Assembly: GCA_012512465.1 (NCBI GenBank)
Contig: JAAZED010000273.1
Coordinates: forward strand, 1-8,229
DNA: 8,229 bases
Source: Oxalobacter sp.
Lineage (GTDB): Bacteria > Pseudomonadota > Gammaproteobacteria > Burkholderiales > Burkholderiaceae_D
Direction: 5' to 3'
Position numbers and translations under genes: made by a program. The stretch's first letter is position 1. Each line of letters starts with the position of its first letter. The notes beneath the pieces are model-generated. The model did no database searches and was not told the origin of the DNA. It was given only the letters and a program-made list of their open reading frames with translations. Of the stretch, positions 1 through 7,148 are shown in pieces.

Positions 1-2458
1 CAATAAAGTCGCCCAGATGCGAATCATCATCGTCACCAATCGGCGTTTCCATGGAAATCGGCTCCTTGGCAATCTTCATGATCTTGCGGATTTTGTCTTC
101 CGGCATTTCCATCTTCAGCGCCAGGGTTGCCGGATCTGGCTCGGAACCGGTTTCCTGCAGGATCTGGCGGGAAATACGGTTCATCTTGTTGATGGTTTCA
201 ATCATGTGAACCGGAATCCGGATGGTGCGCGCCTGGTCTGCAATCGAACGGGTAATCGCCTGGCGAATCCACCACGTCGCATAGGTGGAAAATTTGTAGC
301 CACGACGGTATTCAAACTTGTCGACTGCTTTCATCAGACCGATATTGCCTTCCTGGATCAGGTCCAGGAACTGCAAGCCACGGTTGGTATATTTTTTGGC
401 AATCGAAATAACCAGACGCAAGTTGGCCTCCGTCATTTCCCGCTTGGCATTGCGCGCCCGCATCTCACCGGCTGTCATTTTCCGGTTGACATCACGCATA
501 TCGGAGAGCGGCATACCACTTTTTTCTTCAATCTCAATAAGCTTGCGCTGTAGCTCCTTGACCATCGGCACATTCCGGCCGAGAATCGCGCTGTAGGGAT
601 AGTCGGCGTTAACCTCTTCATCAACCCAGTCCAGATTGGTTTCATTGCCCGGGAAGGTCTTGATAAAGTGGGCACGGGGCACACCACAGCGATTGACAAC
701 GACATCCAGTATCTGCCGCTCAATGTGGCGAATCTCATCCATCTGGGCGCGCAAGGTATCAGCCAGCTTCTCAATGAATTTGGCGGTAAAACGCATCCCC
801 AAAAGCTCATCGGAGATACATTCATGGGCTTCGATATAGCCCTTGGAATTGTAGGCATCGGCTGCCGTGGCCTTTTGCATCTGCGTGAAGCACTTGGCAA
901 TGACATCGAACCTGTCCAGCACATGCACTTTCAGTTTTTCGAGCTGCTCTGCAGAGAATCCACTGCTGCCACCGCTGCTGTTGCCTGAAGAGGTTTCTTC
1001 TTCTTCCTCATCCTCTTCCTCCTCGTCAGCGGCTTCCTCTTCTTCGGCTTCCTCGTCTTCGTCCTCATCTGCCGATGCACTCATGGCAGACGGCGAATTC
1101 GCCTCGTCATCTTCAGTAAGGCCATCGATAACATCATCAATTTTGACCTCGCCCAGGCGGATTTTTTCTGCCTGCTCAAGAATTTCCGTAATGGTCGTCG
1201 GGCTGGAAGAAATCGCCTGGATCATGTCTTTCAGACCATCTTCAATCCGCTTGGCAATTTCAATTTCACCTTCGCGCGTCAGCAGTTCTACGGAACCCAT
1301 TTCACGCATATACATACGTACAGGATCGGTTGTCCGGCCAAAATCCGAATCCACCGTGGAAAGTGCCGCTTCCGCTGCGGCTTCCGCCTCTTCATCACTA
1401 GTGACATTGATGACATTATCTGTCAGCAGCAGGTCTTCCTCATCCGGGGCATGCTCGTATACCGAAATCCCCATGTCGTTGAAGGTATTGATAATGCCCT
1501 CAATGGCATCAGGATCAACAATATGCTCGGGAAGATGGTCGTTGATTTCAGCAAAGGTCAGGAAATTACGCTCCTTGCCAAGCTTGATCAGTGCAACCAG
1601 CCGCTCACGGCGGCGTTCGATTTCTTCTGCCGTTGCTTCTGAATCGCTGGAAAGCGCATCTTTCAGGAGCGCTTTTTCTTTTGCCCTTCTGTCTTTTGCC
1701 CGGGTCCTTTCAGCGGCCTTCATCTCGGCACGCTCAACCGCATTCAGTGCGACATCTTCATCACTCTCCGGCTGGTAGTCCTTGGGCTTTCTGCCCCGGC
1801 GGCCAGGCACTTTGACTTTCGGCAAAACGTAATTGGACGTGTCGATCTGTGCCAGTGCGCTGGCGTCAGTGGTGACAATCGTGCCTTTTTCAGCAGCCGC
1901 AGCGGCAGCCTCAGCCTGTTGCTGTATCAAGAGTGCTTTTGGCTTGCGGCCACGTTTCTTCTGTTCTGCCCCATCAGCCACGGCAGGCGCCCTGGCAACG
2001 GCCTCAACAACCGGTGCTTCTTTTTCAGATGCTTTTTTCCGGCCCCGGTGTTTTGGCGCATCAACAGCTGCCTCAATAACAGCCGTTTTTTTCTTTTTCA
2101 GGGAAACCGGCTCAGCCTTTGCTGGCGCTTTCGCCTTCGTTGTTTTTTGGGACTCAGCTTTCAGTTTCTTTACCTCAGCCTTTGGGTTGGCGATCACCTT
2201 GGATTTGGCTGCCGCTTTGGGCGGCACAGCCTTGGCCTTCGGTGTGGCTTTTACCGCGGCCTGTGGTACTGCTTTGGCTTTGGCCCTGGGTTCAGCCTTT
2301 ACGGCTACCTTGACTGCCGCTTTGGGCTTGGTCTTTGCTTTTGCTGTCACGACAACGGTTTCCTCATGTTTTGGTCTTCCACGACCTTTTTTTGCAGCCT
2401 CAGCGGCTGTCTTGCTCTTAACCGGTTGCGATTTCTTTGATTTCTTCTTGTCGTCCAC
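1..2458 (-). CDS. rpoD: RNA polymerase primary sigma factor RpoD (sigma-70), 3' end outside window
   Basis: Housekeeping sigma factor that directs core RNA polymerase to -10/-35 promoters. The frame stays open from a GTG at 2458 to the left edge, giving 819 codons. Residues 1-275 are a Lys/Ala/Pro-rich basic extension. Region 1.1 is about 277-345, region 1.2 about 378-408 ([11 protein letters not shown]), and the non-conserved region about 410-655 carries an acidic tract at 464-488. Region 2 is about 660-752, with [21 protein letters not shown]733, T736, W729 and W730 match E. coli Q437, T440, W433 and W434. Region 3 begins near 753 and the sequence stops at HLGDFI, so region 4 is missing only because the window ends. 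By alignment with E. coli (613 aa) the full protein would be about 910 aa. The GTG start is chosen because no ATG lies in frame before the upstream TAA at 2519-2521; a weak GGGG ribosome-binding site lies 6 nt before it. Last gene of the rpsU-yqeY-dnaG-rpoD operon. Identity is certain; the exact start is less so. Confidence 0.97.
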   Translation of the reverse strand, partial: MDDKKKSKKSQPVKSKTAAEAAKKGRGRPKHEETVVVTAKAKTKPKAAVKVAVKAEPRAKAKAVPQAAVKATPKAKAVPPKAAAKSKVIANPKAEVKKLKAESQKTTKAKAPAKAEPVSLKKKKTAVIEAAVDAPKHRGRKKASEKEAPVVEAVARAPAVADGAEQKKRGRKPKALLIQQQAEAAAAAAEKGTIVTTDASALAQIDTSNYVLPKVKVPGRRGRKPKDYQPESDEDVALNAVERAEMKAAERTRAKDRRAKEKALLKDALSSDSEATAEEIERRRERLVALIKLGKERNFLTFAEINDHLPEHIVDPDAIEGIINTFNDMGISVYEHAPDEEDLLLTDNVINVTSDEEAEAAAEAALSTVDSDFGRTTDPVRMYMREMGSVELLTREGEIEIAKRIEDGLKDMIQAISSSPTTITEILEQAEKIRLGEVKIDDVIDGLTEDDEANSPSAMSASADEDEDEEAEEEEAADEEEEDEEEEETSSGNSSGGSSGFSAEQLEKLKVHVLDRFDVIAKCFTQMQKATAADAYNSKGYIEAHECISDELLGMRFTAKFIEKLADTLRAQMDEIRHIERQILDVVVNRCGVPRAHFIKTFPGNETNLDWVDEEVNADYPYSAILGRNVPMVKELQRKLIEIEEKSGMPLSDMRDVNRKMTAGEMRARNAKREMTEANLRLVISIAKKYTNRGLQFLDLIQEGNIGLMKAVDKFEYRRGYKFSTYATWWIRQAITRSIADQARTIRIPVHMIETINKMNRISRQILQETGSEPDPATLALKMEMPEDKIRKIMKIAKEPISMETPIGDDDDSHLGDFI

Positions 2459-2486
2459 TGTTCGCCCCAGAATCAACTGATTGGTA

Positions 2487-2513
2487 TACAGGGCATAAAT
2501 ATGCCCGCATGTA
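2487..2513 (-). other. Hairpin in the rpoD leader
   Basis: A perfect 6-bp stem, GGGCAT/ATGCCC with loop ATTT (2491-2506), is extended by TACA/TGTA arms (2487-2490 and 2510-2513) across a 3-nt bulge. It lies between the predicted rpoD start of transcription and the GTG codon, so it would form in the 5' leader of the short rpoD transcript. No T-tract follows, so it is not a simple terminator. A regulatory role is inference only. Confidence 0.45.
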
Positions 2514-2522
2514 AAGCCTTAA

Positions 2523-2531
2523 ATTATAACA
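2523..2531 (-). promoter_or_regulatory. Extended -10 promoter upstream of rpoD
   Basis: On the minus strand this reads TGTTATAAT, a perfect consensus -10 with the extended TGn element. No good -35 lies 16-18 bp upstream, which fits an extended -10 promoter. It falls in the 117-bp gap between the dnaG stop and the rpoD GTG. Transcription would start near 2516, leaving a leader of about 57 nt. An internal promoter would let rpoD be made independently of the upstream operon genes, as is known for E. coli rpoD, although there the internal promoters lie within dnaG. Confidence 0.6.
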
Positions 2532-2575
2532 CAAATCAACTTGTTTTTTGCTTATTATTGTGAAAAATCATGCCC

Positions 2576-4375
2576 TTAAGATACCCCCTTGTCTTCAATA
2601 TTCTGCTGCTGCAAGACACGCTGTTCGTTTTGCAGATCCAGCACATACTGGCGGTTTTCAAGGGCTTTGCCTGACGCCATCAGGTCATTGAGCTCTTCCG
2701 TTATCAGGCGAATCCGGATCTGCCGCATAGACCCCTTCAATTGCTGCCGGGCCGCAGCCATATCAAAGTCGTGGCCATTCATCACTTCAGCAATCAGATG
2801 GTCATAATCCCTGCCTGACAGCCTGAAATACTCGGTCAATGCAGCAAAACTCACATTCTCCCCGAGAGCATGTGTCGCATTGACAATATCCGATAGCGTT
2901 TGAGCATCATCCGGATCAAATTGTTCAATGGCGCTTCTTTCCTCTTCTTCCAGCTCAGGCACCAGTTCCGGATACATGAGCAGAATACGGATCACCTGCC
3001 TGCCCAGACTGACTATCTGCGGGCGCGACTGGCGTTGCGGGGCACGCTGCTTTTTCATGGCCGGCTTTGCCAGCCCCAAAAGCGATTCCAGTTCGTCACC
3101 TGCGGTATGAGTCAGCTCACCAAGTTTTTTTACAATCTGCAATCGCAATGCTGAAGGCTGGATTGCCTGCAAAAGCGGTTTGGCAACATATTGTGCCCGC
3201 GCCCTGCCTTCGAGGGTGTTCAGGTCTCCCCCTTTGGTGATGACGTCAAACAGAAATTCGGAAAAGGGCACCGCATTTTTTATTTCTTTCTCAAAGGCTT
3301 CAGCACCGTATTCGCGTACAAAACTGTCCGGATCATGGTCTGACGGCAAAAAGAGGAAACGCACACCCTTGTTGTCCGTTACATAAGGCAGGCTGGCTTC
3401 CAGCGCCCTTCTTGCAGCGCTTTGCCCCGCCTTGTCGCCGTCAAACGCAAAAACAACCAGGTCTGTCTGACGCATCAGTTTTTGCACCTGAACCGGTGTA
3501 CATGCCGTACCCAAGGTGGCAACCGCCTGGGGAAAACCCAGCTGTGCAAGCGCAACCACATCCATATACCCTTCCACTACCAGCACATAGCCCGCATCCC
3601 GGATATCCTGGCGTGCCTCGAAAAGACCATACAACTCATTGCCTTTCTGAAATAAGGGCGTCTCCGGGGAATTCAAGTACTTCGGTTCGCCTTTGCTGAT
3701 CACGCGCGCGCCAAATCCGATGACCTGGCCTTTGGTATTTCTGATGGGAAACATGATCCTGTCCCGAAAGCGGTCATAGCGGGAATTGGCCGATGCCCCC
3801 CCCTCATTCGGGTCACGCTCAATGACCAGGCCGGATTCCTGCAACTCCTTTGCCGCGTAATCAGGGAAAAGCGTCCGCAGTCCGTCGCGTCCGTCCGGGG
3901 CATAACCCAGCCCGAAGCGTGCCGCAATTTCGCCGGAAACACCGCGTTTCTTCAGATAGGTAATCGCTTCTTCGGCCTGCCGTAACTGCTGGCGGTAAAA
4001 GCGCTCGGCCTGCGCCATGACTTCTCCCTGCACGACGCTGACAGCCTTTTTTTCCGCACGCTCTTCCGGGGTAAACCGCTGGTCATCATCCGGCACAATC
4101 ATGCCGGCGCTGTTTGCCAGCTCCTGCACCGCCTCAACAAATCCCAATCCCGCATAATCCATGAGAAAACCGATGGCACTGCCGTTTTTGCCGCAGCCAA
4201 AGCAGTGATAGAACTGCTTGACCGGACTGACCGTAAAGCTGGGGGTTTTTTCTGTATGGAAGGGACAAAGGCCGAGCAGATTGGCGCCGGCCTTTTTCAA
4301 TTGCACGTGTTTTTCCACCACACTGACAATATCAATGCGGTTCAAGAGGTCCTGGATGAATGACTGAGGGATCAC
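2576..4375 (-). CDS. dnaG: DNA primase DnaG
   Basis: Makes the short RNA primers for leading- and lagging-strand replication, working with the DnaB helicase at the fork. The 599-residue product is normal length for the family. A CHC2 zinc finger at the N-terminus uses C37, H40, C58 and C61. The RNA polymerase domain has a basic motif at about 198-211 (RYDRFRDRIMFPI). The TOPRIM fold carries E268 in VEGYMD, D312 and D314 in FDGDKAG, and D348 and D350 in DHDPDSF, all matching the metal-binding acidic residues of E. coli primase. Residues from about 455 on form the less conserved helicase-binding C-terminus. Translation starts at GTG 4375: the codon two before it is an in-frame TGA, so this is the most upstream start, and the MIPQSFIQDLLNRID beginning matches the family. 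No clear Shine-Dalgarno sequence precedes it, which suggests low output. Third gene of the operon, 55 bp after yqeY. Confidence 0.98.
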   Translation of the reverse strand: MIPQSFIQDLLNRIDIVSVVEKHVQLKKAGANLLGLCPFHTEKTPSFTVSPVKQFYHCFGCGKNGSAIGFLMDYAGLGFVEAVQELANSAGMIVPDDDQRFTPEERAEKKAVSVVQGEVMAQAERFYRQQLRQAEEAITYLKKRGVSGEIAARFGLGYAPDGRDGLRTLFPDYAAKELQESGLVIERDPNEGGASANSRYDRFRDRIMFPIRNTKGQVIGFGARVISKGEPKYLNSPETPLFQKGNELYGLFEARQDIRDAGYVLVVEGYMDVVALAQLGFPQAVATLGTACTPVQVQKLMRQTDLVVFAFDGDKAGQSAARRALEASLPYVTDNKGVRFLFLPSDHDPDSFVREYGAEAFEKEIKNAVPFSEFLFDVITKGGDLNTLEGRARAQYVAKPLLQAIQPSALRLQIVKKLGELTHTAGDELESLLGLAKPAMKKQRAPQRQSRPQIVSLGRQVIRILLMYPELVPELEEEERSAIEQFDPDDAQTLSDIVNATHALGENVSFAALTEYFRLSGRDYDHLIAEVMNGHDFDMAAARQQLKGSMRQIRIRLITEELNDLMASGKALENRQYVLDLQNEQRVLQQQNIEDKGVS

Positions 4376-4430
4376 GAATCAAAAATGTTTTGTCAAAAAA
4401 CTATCTTCGATTATTTTAGCGTTCTTTTGC

Positions 4431-4874
4431 TCAGAATTTGGCCAGTGCGTTTTTAACCATGCCGGATACGGCTGACATATCAGCCCTGCCAGCCAGCCTG
4501 GTTTTCAGCACGGCCATCACCTTGCCCATATCCTGGAGCCCAGCTGCACCAGCAACAGCAGCACTGACTTCCTTTTCAATTTCTTCAGGACTGAGTGCCG
4601 CAGGCATATAGGCGGAAAGGACTTCAAGCTCGGCTTTTTCCTGGTCGGCCAGATCCTGGCGGCCACCCGCTTCAAACTGGGAAATGGAGTCACGGCGCTG
4701 CTTGATCATTTTTTCAATAATGCCGAGCACATCGGTGTCCGTCAGATCCTTGCGGTCATCGACTTCTTTTTGCTTCATGGCGGCTGTCAGCATACGAATC
4801 GTGCCCAGTCTTGCGCTGTCCTTGGCACGCATGGCATTTTTCATATCCTCAACAATCTGTTCTTTCAGGCTCAT
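4431..4874 (-). CDS. yqeY: GatB/YqeY domain-containing protein
   Basis: A 147-residue protein of the YqeY family, related to the C-terminal tRNA-binding region of the GatB amidotransferase subunit. It usually stands alone next to rpsU and dnaG, and its role is not well defined; a link to tRNA or amide transfer is inferred from the fold. Recognisable stretches are the N-terminal MSLKEQIVEDMKNAMRAKD, the central IKQRRDSISQFEAGGRQDLA, and GKVMAVLKTRLAGRADMS near the end. Start correction: an ATG at 4892 would add six residues (MSGGGH), but those codons are the ribosome-binding site itself. GGGAGGAGG at 4879-4887 lies just upstream of ATG 4874, so the start is 4874. This is the strongest Shine-Dalgarno in the operon and directly follows the internal terminator. 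Confidence 0.93.
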   Translation of the reverse strand: MSLKEQIVEDMKNAMRAKDSARLGTIRMLTAAMKQKEVDDRKDLTDTDVLGIIEKMIKQRRDSISQFEAGGRQDLADQEKAELEVLSAYMPAALSPEEIEKEVSAAVAGAAGLQDMGKVMAVLKTRLAGRADMSAVSGMVKNALAKF

Positions 4875-4878
4875 GTGG

Positions 4879-4887
4879 CCTCCTCCC
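4879..4887 (-). promoter_or_regulatory. Strong ribosome-binding site that decides the yqeY start
   Basis: Minus-strand GGGAGGAGG, with AGGAGG ending 4 nt before ATG 4874. It rules out the upstream ATG at 4892 as the main start, because that reading would translate through the Shine-Dalgarno sequence as Gly-Gly-Gly. Confidence 0.85.
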
Positions 4888-4903
4888 GACATTTATGAAA
4901 CAC

Positions 4904-4933
4904 AAAAACCCGCCGCGGATTATCCGGAGCGGG
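4904..4933 (-). terminator. Rho-independent terminator between rpsU and yqeY
   Basis: On the minus strand CCCGCTCCGG pairs with CCGCGGCGGG around an ATAAT loop, with one G-U pair and one C-C mismatch, followed directly by TTTTT (4904-4908). It ends 30 nt before the yqeY ATG. The E. coli rpsU-dnaG gap is known to hold a partial terminator that keeps S21 output above primase output; this one occupies the matching place, after rpsU and before the rest of the operon. Confidence 0.85.
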
Positions 4934-4951
4934 TCTGCATCAGGTATGCCC

Positions 4952-4974
4952 GATCTGCCTCGCAGGGCAGAATC
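4952..4974 (-). other. Second hairpin at the rpsU stop codon
   Basis: CTGCC and GGCAG form a 5-bp stem around CTGCGA (4955-4970), extended by GAT/ATC with one bulged T. It begins at the rpsU TGA and has no T-tract. It could protect the 3' end of the rpsU message or mark an RNA processing site; no function is shown by sequence alone. Confidence 0.45.
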
Positions 4975-5185
4975 AATACATTTTCTTGGGCAGTTGCTGA
5001 CTACGAATTCGCTTGTAGTGGCGTTTGACAGCCGCAGCGTGTTTTCTTTTACGCTCTGAAGTCGGCTTCTCGTAAAATTCGCGCGCACGCAATTCTGTCA
5101 GAAGGCCGGTTTTCTCGATGGTACGCTTGAAGCGGCGCATGGCGACTTCAAATGGTTCGTTTTCTTTAATGCGAATAGTTGTCAT
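4973..5185 (-). CDS. rpsU: 30S ribosomal protein S21
   Basis: Small, highly basic 70-residue component of the 30S subunit, located near the anti-Shine-Dalgarno end of 16S rRNA and needed for initiation on natural messages. The family core is plain: [20 protein letters not shown], then the Arg/Lys-rich [20 protein letters not shown] and the C-terminal [16 protein letters not shown]. Length and end match bacterial S21. The ATG at 5185 is the only sensible start; its leader is A/T-rich and lacks an obvious Shine-Dalgarno. It is the first gene of the macromolecular-synthesis operon and is followed by a hairpin and an intrinsic terminator, so most transcripts probably end after it, with read-through serving yqeY, dnaG and rpoD. 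Confidence 0.98.
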   Translation of the reverse strand: MTTIRIKENEPFEVAMRRFKRTIEKTGLLTELRAREFYEKPTSERKRKHAAAVKRHYKRIRSQQLPKKMY

Positions 5186-5237
5186 GAAATAATCAGGTTT
5201 ATCTAATTTACTGAAAAGATTACTATCGTAACAAATA

Positions 5238-5267
5238 ATTTTACTTATTGGAAGCCTCTTTTTTCAA
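5238..5267 (-). promoter_or_regulatory. Candidate sigma-70 promoter for the rpsU operon
   Basis: Minus-strand TTGAAA (5262-5267) and TAAAAT (5238-5243) are separated by 18 bp. The start of transcription would fall near 5231, giving a leader of about 46 nt before rpsU. The region is A/T-rich and other weaker pairings are possible. A 7-bp imperfect inverted repeat (GGAAGCC/GGCCTCC, 5250-5277) brackets the -35 element. Prediction only. Confidence 0.5.
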
Positions 5268-5323
5268 ATAGGCCTCCAGGCAGAAAAAATATCGGTTATC
5301 GGGGTATTTCGGCTACAGGCAGG

Positions 5324-6259
5324 TCATTCTTCCATCAGTGCGCGAACGTGCGCGGCAGAACCTGTTGCCAGGCCATCAAGGCTATAGCCTCCCTCAAGAA
5401 TGGAAACGACTTTGCCTTCACCAAATTCATCTGCGATTTTTACCAGCTCTTTCGTAATCCAGTAAAAATCATCATCCGTGAAATTCAGACCACCCAGCGG
5501 GTCTTTCTGGTGGGAGTCAAAACCGGCAGAAATAATCAGCAGGGACGGTTTGAAACGGCGCAGCGCCGGCAGCATCTCGGCCTCCATCCTTGAACGGAAG
5601 GTGGCTGAATTGCAGCCGCGGGACAAGAGTACATTGACAATGTTATTGTCTATGCCGGTCTCATACTTGGCGCCCGTTCCGGGATAGAAAGGCGACTGGT
5701 GGCATGAGCCGTAAAAAATATTCGGCTTGTAGTAAAACGCATCCTGTGTTCCATTGCCATGATGGACATCGATATCCACAATGGCGACTTTCGGCACCTT
5801 GTGCGTGTTGATCGCATAGGCTGCTGCGATGGCTGCCTGATTGAAAACGCAAAAACCCATTGCCCGGTCAGGCTCCGCATGATGGCCGCACGGACGCGTC
5901 GCACAGAAAATCCGCTTGACCTCCCCTTTCACGACATCATCCACCCCGGCACAGGCCGCGCCAACACAGGCCATCACGGCATTCCACGTCCCCGGCGACA
6001 TAACGGTATCTCCGCCATCCAGGGGCACATAGCCTGATTTGGGGCGAATACGCTCCACGCGATCAACAAATTCAGGGGTGTGCACCAAAAGCAGATGCTC
6101 ATGCGTTCCCAAAGGCGCATCTTTCCAGGGAATTCCCTTGAATTCGGGCGCACGCAATGCGCGACGCACGGCAGTCAGGCGCTCCGGTGATTCCGGGTGG
6201 CTTGGGCCGGGACGATGTTCAAGGCAATAATCCGATGTATATATTTGAAGCGTCTTCAT
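5324..6259 (-). CDS. Histone deacetylase family protein (class II HDAC-like amidohydrolase)
   Basis: Zinc-dependent amidohydrolase of the arginase/deacetylase fold, 311 residues. Bacterial members remove acetyl groups from polyamines, small amides or lysines; the substrate here cannot be told. The active site looks complete: the HH pair H126-H127 in RPCGHHAEP, the Asp-His motif VDIDVHHGNG with zinc ligands D164 and H166 plus D162, a third ligand D248 in SAGFDSH, and transition-state Tyr Y292 in LEGGYSLDGL. The N-terminal HPESPERL motif is also typical. No signal peptide or membrane segment, so cytoplasmic. The ATG at 6259 is followed by a family-like MKTLQIYTSDYCLEH; no strong Shine-Dalgarno is seen. 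It lies 138 bp before rpsU on the same strand, with no convincing terminator between, and behind the sodB terminator. The acetylpolyamine amidohydrolase and AcuC subgroups are the main alternatives. Confidence 0.93.
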   Translation of the reverse strand: MKTLQIYTSDYCLEHRPGPSHPESPERLTAVRRALRAPEFKGIPWKDAPLGTHEHLLLVHTPEFVDRVERIRPKSGYVPLDGGDTVMSPGTWNAVMACVGAACAGVDDVVKGEVKRIFCATRPCGHHAEPDRAMGFCVFNQAAIAAAYAINTHKVPKVAIVDIDVHHGNGTQDAFYYKPNIFYGSCHQSPFYPGTGAKYETGIDNNIVNVLLSRGCNSATFRSRMEAEMLPALRRFKPSLLIISAGFDSHQKDPLGGLNFTDDDFYWITKELVKIADEFGEGKVVSILEGGYSLDGLATGSAAHVRALMEE

Positions 6260-6339
6260 GAGGCATTTTTACGGGTAAAGGCAGCCGGACGGCCACACAG
6301 GGGTTTAAAAAGTTGCGCTGTCGCACTATTACTGCAACG

Positions 6340-6369
6340 ATTTTACATCATCAGCGGGAATTCTGTGGA
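6340..6369 (-). promoter_or_regulatory. Possible promoter for the deacetylase gene
   Basis: Minus-strand TCCACA (6364-6369) and TAAAAT (6340-6345) are 18 bp apart, giving a leader of about 73 nt. It lies just after the sodB terminator, where a new promoter would be expected. The match is modest and may be chance. Confidence 0.3.
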
Positions 6370-6370
6370 A

Positions 6371-6410
6371 AGCAGGAAAAGCAAGGGATGGCGCGGCCAC
6401 CCCTCCTGCT
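6371..6410 (-). terminator. Rho-independent terminator of sodB
   Basis: Minus-strand GGGGTGGC and GCCATCCC (6385-6403) form an 8-bp stem with a CGC loop and one G-U pair, followed by TTGCTTTT. An outer perfect 7-bp repeat, AGCAGGA/TCCTGCT (6371-6377 and 6404-6410), encloses it. It begins 18 nt after the sodB stop codon and separates sodB from the deacetylase gene. Confidence 0.7.
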
Positions 6411-6427
6411 AAAAGCACATTGATCTG

Positions 6428-7006
6428 TCAGGTGTAATTTTGCGTGACAAAATCCCAGTTCACCACCTGCCAGAATGCTTCAACGAATTTGGCACGGGCA
6501 TTGCGATAGTCGATATAGTACGCATGCTCCCATACATCGCAGGTCAGCAGTGGCTTCTCAGAACCCGTCAACGGGGTGACAGCATTGGAGGTATTCACAA
6601 TATCCAGGGTGCCATCGCTTCTTTTGACCAGCCAGGTCCACCCGGAACCAAAATTGCCGACACAGTTTTTGGTGAATTCATCCCTGAAACTGTCATATGA
6701 ACCCCACTTTTTACTGATGGCATCAGCTAGCGCACCCGATGGCGTACCCCCACCTTTTGGCTTCATGCACTGCCAGAAAAACGTGTGATTCCATACCTGT
6801 GCCGCATTGTTGAAGATACCACCGGATGATTTTTTGACGATATCTTCCAGCGAGGCATTCTCAAATTCCGTGCCTTTGATCTGGTTGTTCAGATTGGTGA
6901 CATAAGCCTGATGATGTTTCCCATAGTGATATTCCAGTGTCTCCTGGGAGATATGGGGCTGCAGGCCATCCATTGGATATGGCAGGGGAGGCAATTTATG
7001 TTCCAT
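6428..7006 (-). CDS. sodB: Superoxide dismutase [Fe]
   Basis: Converts superoxide to hydrogen peroxide and oxygen in the cytoplasm. The 192-residue product is within one residue of E. coli SodB. Metal ligands by alignment are H27 (HYGKHHQAY), H74 (VWNHTFFW), and D157 and H161 ([15 protein letters not shown]). The second-shell glutamine Q70 in NNAAQVWNH marks the iron type rather than the manganese type. No export signal. Start choice: the frame is open to 7039, but ATG 7006 begins the family sequence [15 protein letters not shown] and has AGGAAA 7 nt upstream; the 11 extra residues ([11 protein letters not shown]) would translate through that ribosome-binding site. A perfect TATAAT lies about 45 nt upstream and a strong terminator follows, so it is probably a single-gene transcript. 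It diverges from the phosphoribosyltransferase gene. Confidence 0.97.
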   Translation of the reverse strand: MEHKLPPLPYPMDGLQPHISQETLEYHYGKHHQAYVTNLNNQIKGTEFENASLEDIVKKSSGGIFNNAAQVWNHTFFWQCMKPKGGGTPSGALADAISKKWGSYDSFRDEFTKNCVGNFGSGWTWLVKRSDGTLDIVNTSNAVTPLTGSEKPLLTCDVWEHAYYIDYRNARAKFVEAFWQVVNWDFVTQNYT

Positions 7007-7050
7007 AAGGTTTCCTTTCCTTGAGAGAGAGCCACACAATGTGAAAATTT

Positions 7051-7056
7051 ATTATA
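7051..7056 (-). promoter_or_regulatory. -10 element of the sodB promoter
   Basis: Perfect minus-strand TATAAT 45 nt upstream of the sodB ATG. The -35 position at the usual 17-bp spacing (7074-7079) reads CTGCAG, a poor match, and overlaps a palindrome. Weak -35 elements covered by a symmetric site often mean regulator control. Confidence 0.6.
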
Positions 7057-7069
7057 AGGGCTGGCAGCA

Positions 7070-7093
7070 AATACTGCAGCGTACGCTGGTATT
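7070..7093. promoter_or_regulatory. Palindrome between divergent promoters, candidate operator
   Basis: A perfect 12-bp palindrome, CAGCGTACGCTG (7077-7088), is flanked by AATAC on the left (7070-7074) and GTATT on the right (7089-7093), with a 2-nt offset on the left. It overlaps the expected -35 of sodB and lies about 55 bp upstream of the -10 of the plus-strand gene. It resembles a dimeric regulator site, but I do not recognise the regulator. It could also fold as a hairpin if transcribed. Confidence 0.45.
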
Positions 7094-7142
7094 TTTTATA
7101 CTCGTCAGATTTTCTGCCATTTTCCTCATCAGGATATCTTTT

Positions 7143-7148
7143 TATAAT
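7143..7148 (+). promoter_or_regulatory. -10 element for the phosphoribosyltransferase gene
   Basis: Perfect plus-strand TATAAT; the best -35 at 17-bp spacing is TTTTCC (7120-7125), which is weak. Transcription would begin near 7155. This position is compatible with any of the three candidate start codons of the downstream gene (7172, 7208, 7232). Confidence 0.5.

Noticed and set aside
867..1778. Long plus-strand open frame of 303 codons opposite rpoD
   Set aside because: It is antisense to the acidic and Lys/Ala-rich coding of rpoD. Its Ser-rich composition is simply the complement of Glu/Asp codons, and it has no ribosome-binding site or family features.
2015..2400. Lys/Ala/Pro low-complexity DNA as a tandem repeat array
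   Set aside because: The units (such as KAKAVP and KAEP) are irregular in length and sequence at DNA level, so this is compositional bias in a coding region rather than a true repeat array.
1833..2480. Plus-strand open frame of 215 codons rich in Ala and Phe
   Set aside because: It is the antisense reading of the Lys/Ala repeat region of rpoD (AAG and GCC codons give Leu, Phe and Ala runs), not a membrane protein.
4384..4405. Perfect TTGACA on the minus strand upstream of dnaG as a promoter
   Set aside because: At 16-18 bp spacing there is no -10-like sequence; the matching position falls in the dnaG coding start and reads GATCCC.
6307..6335. GTTGC/GCAAC pairing followed by five Ts on the minus strand as a second terminator
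   Set aside because: Only a 5-bp stem with a large loop, competing with a shorter inner stem; the strong terminator at 6371-6410 already explains the end of sodB.
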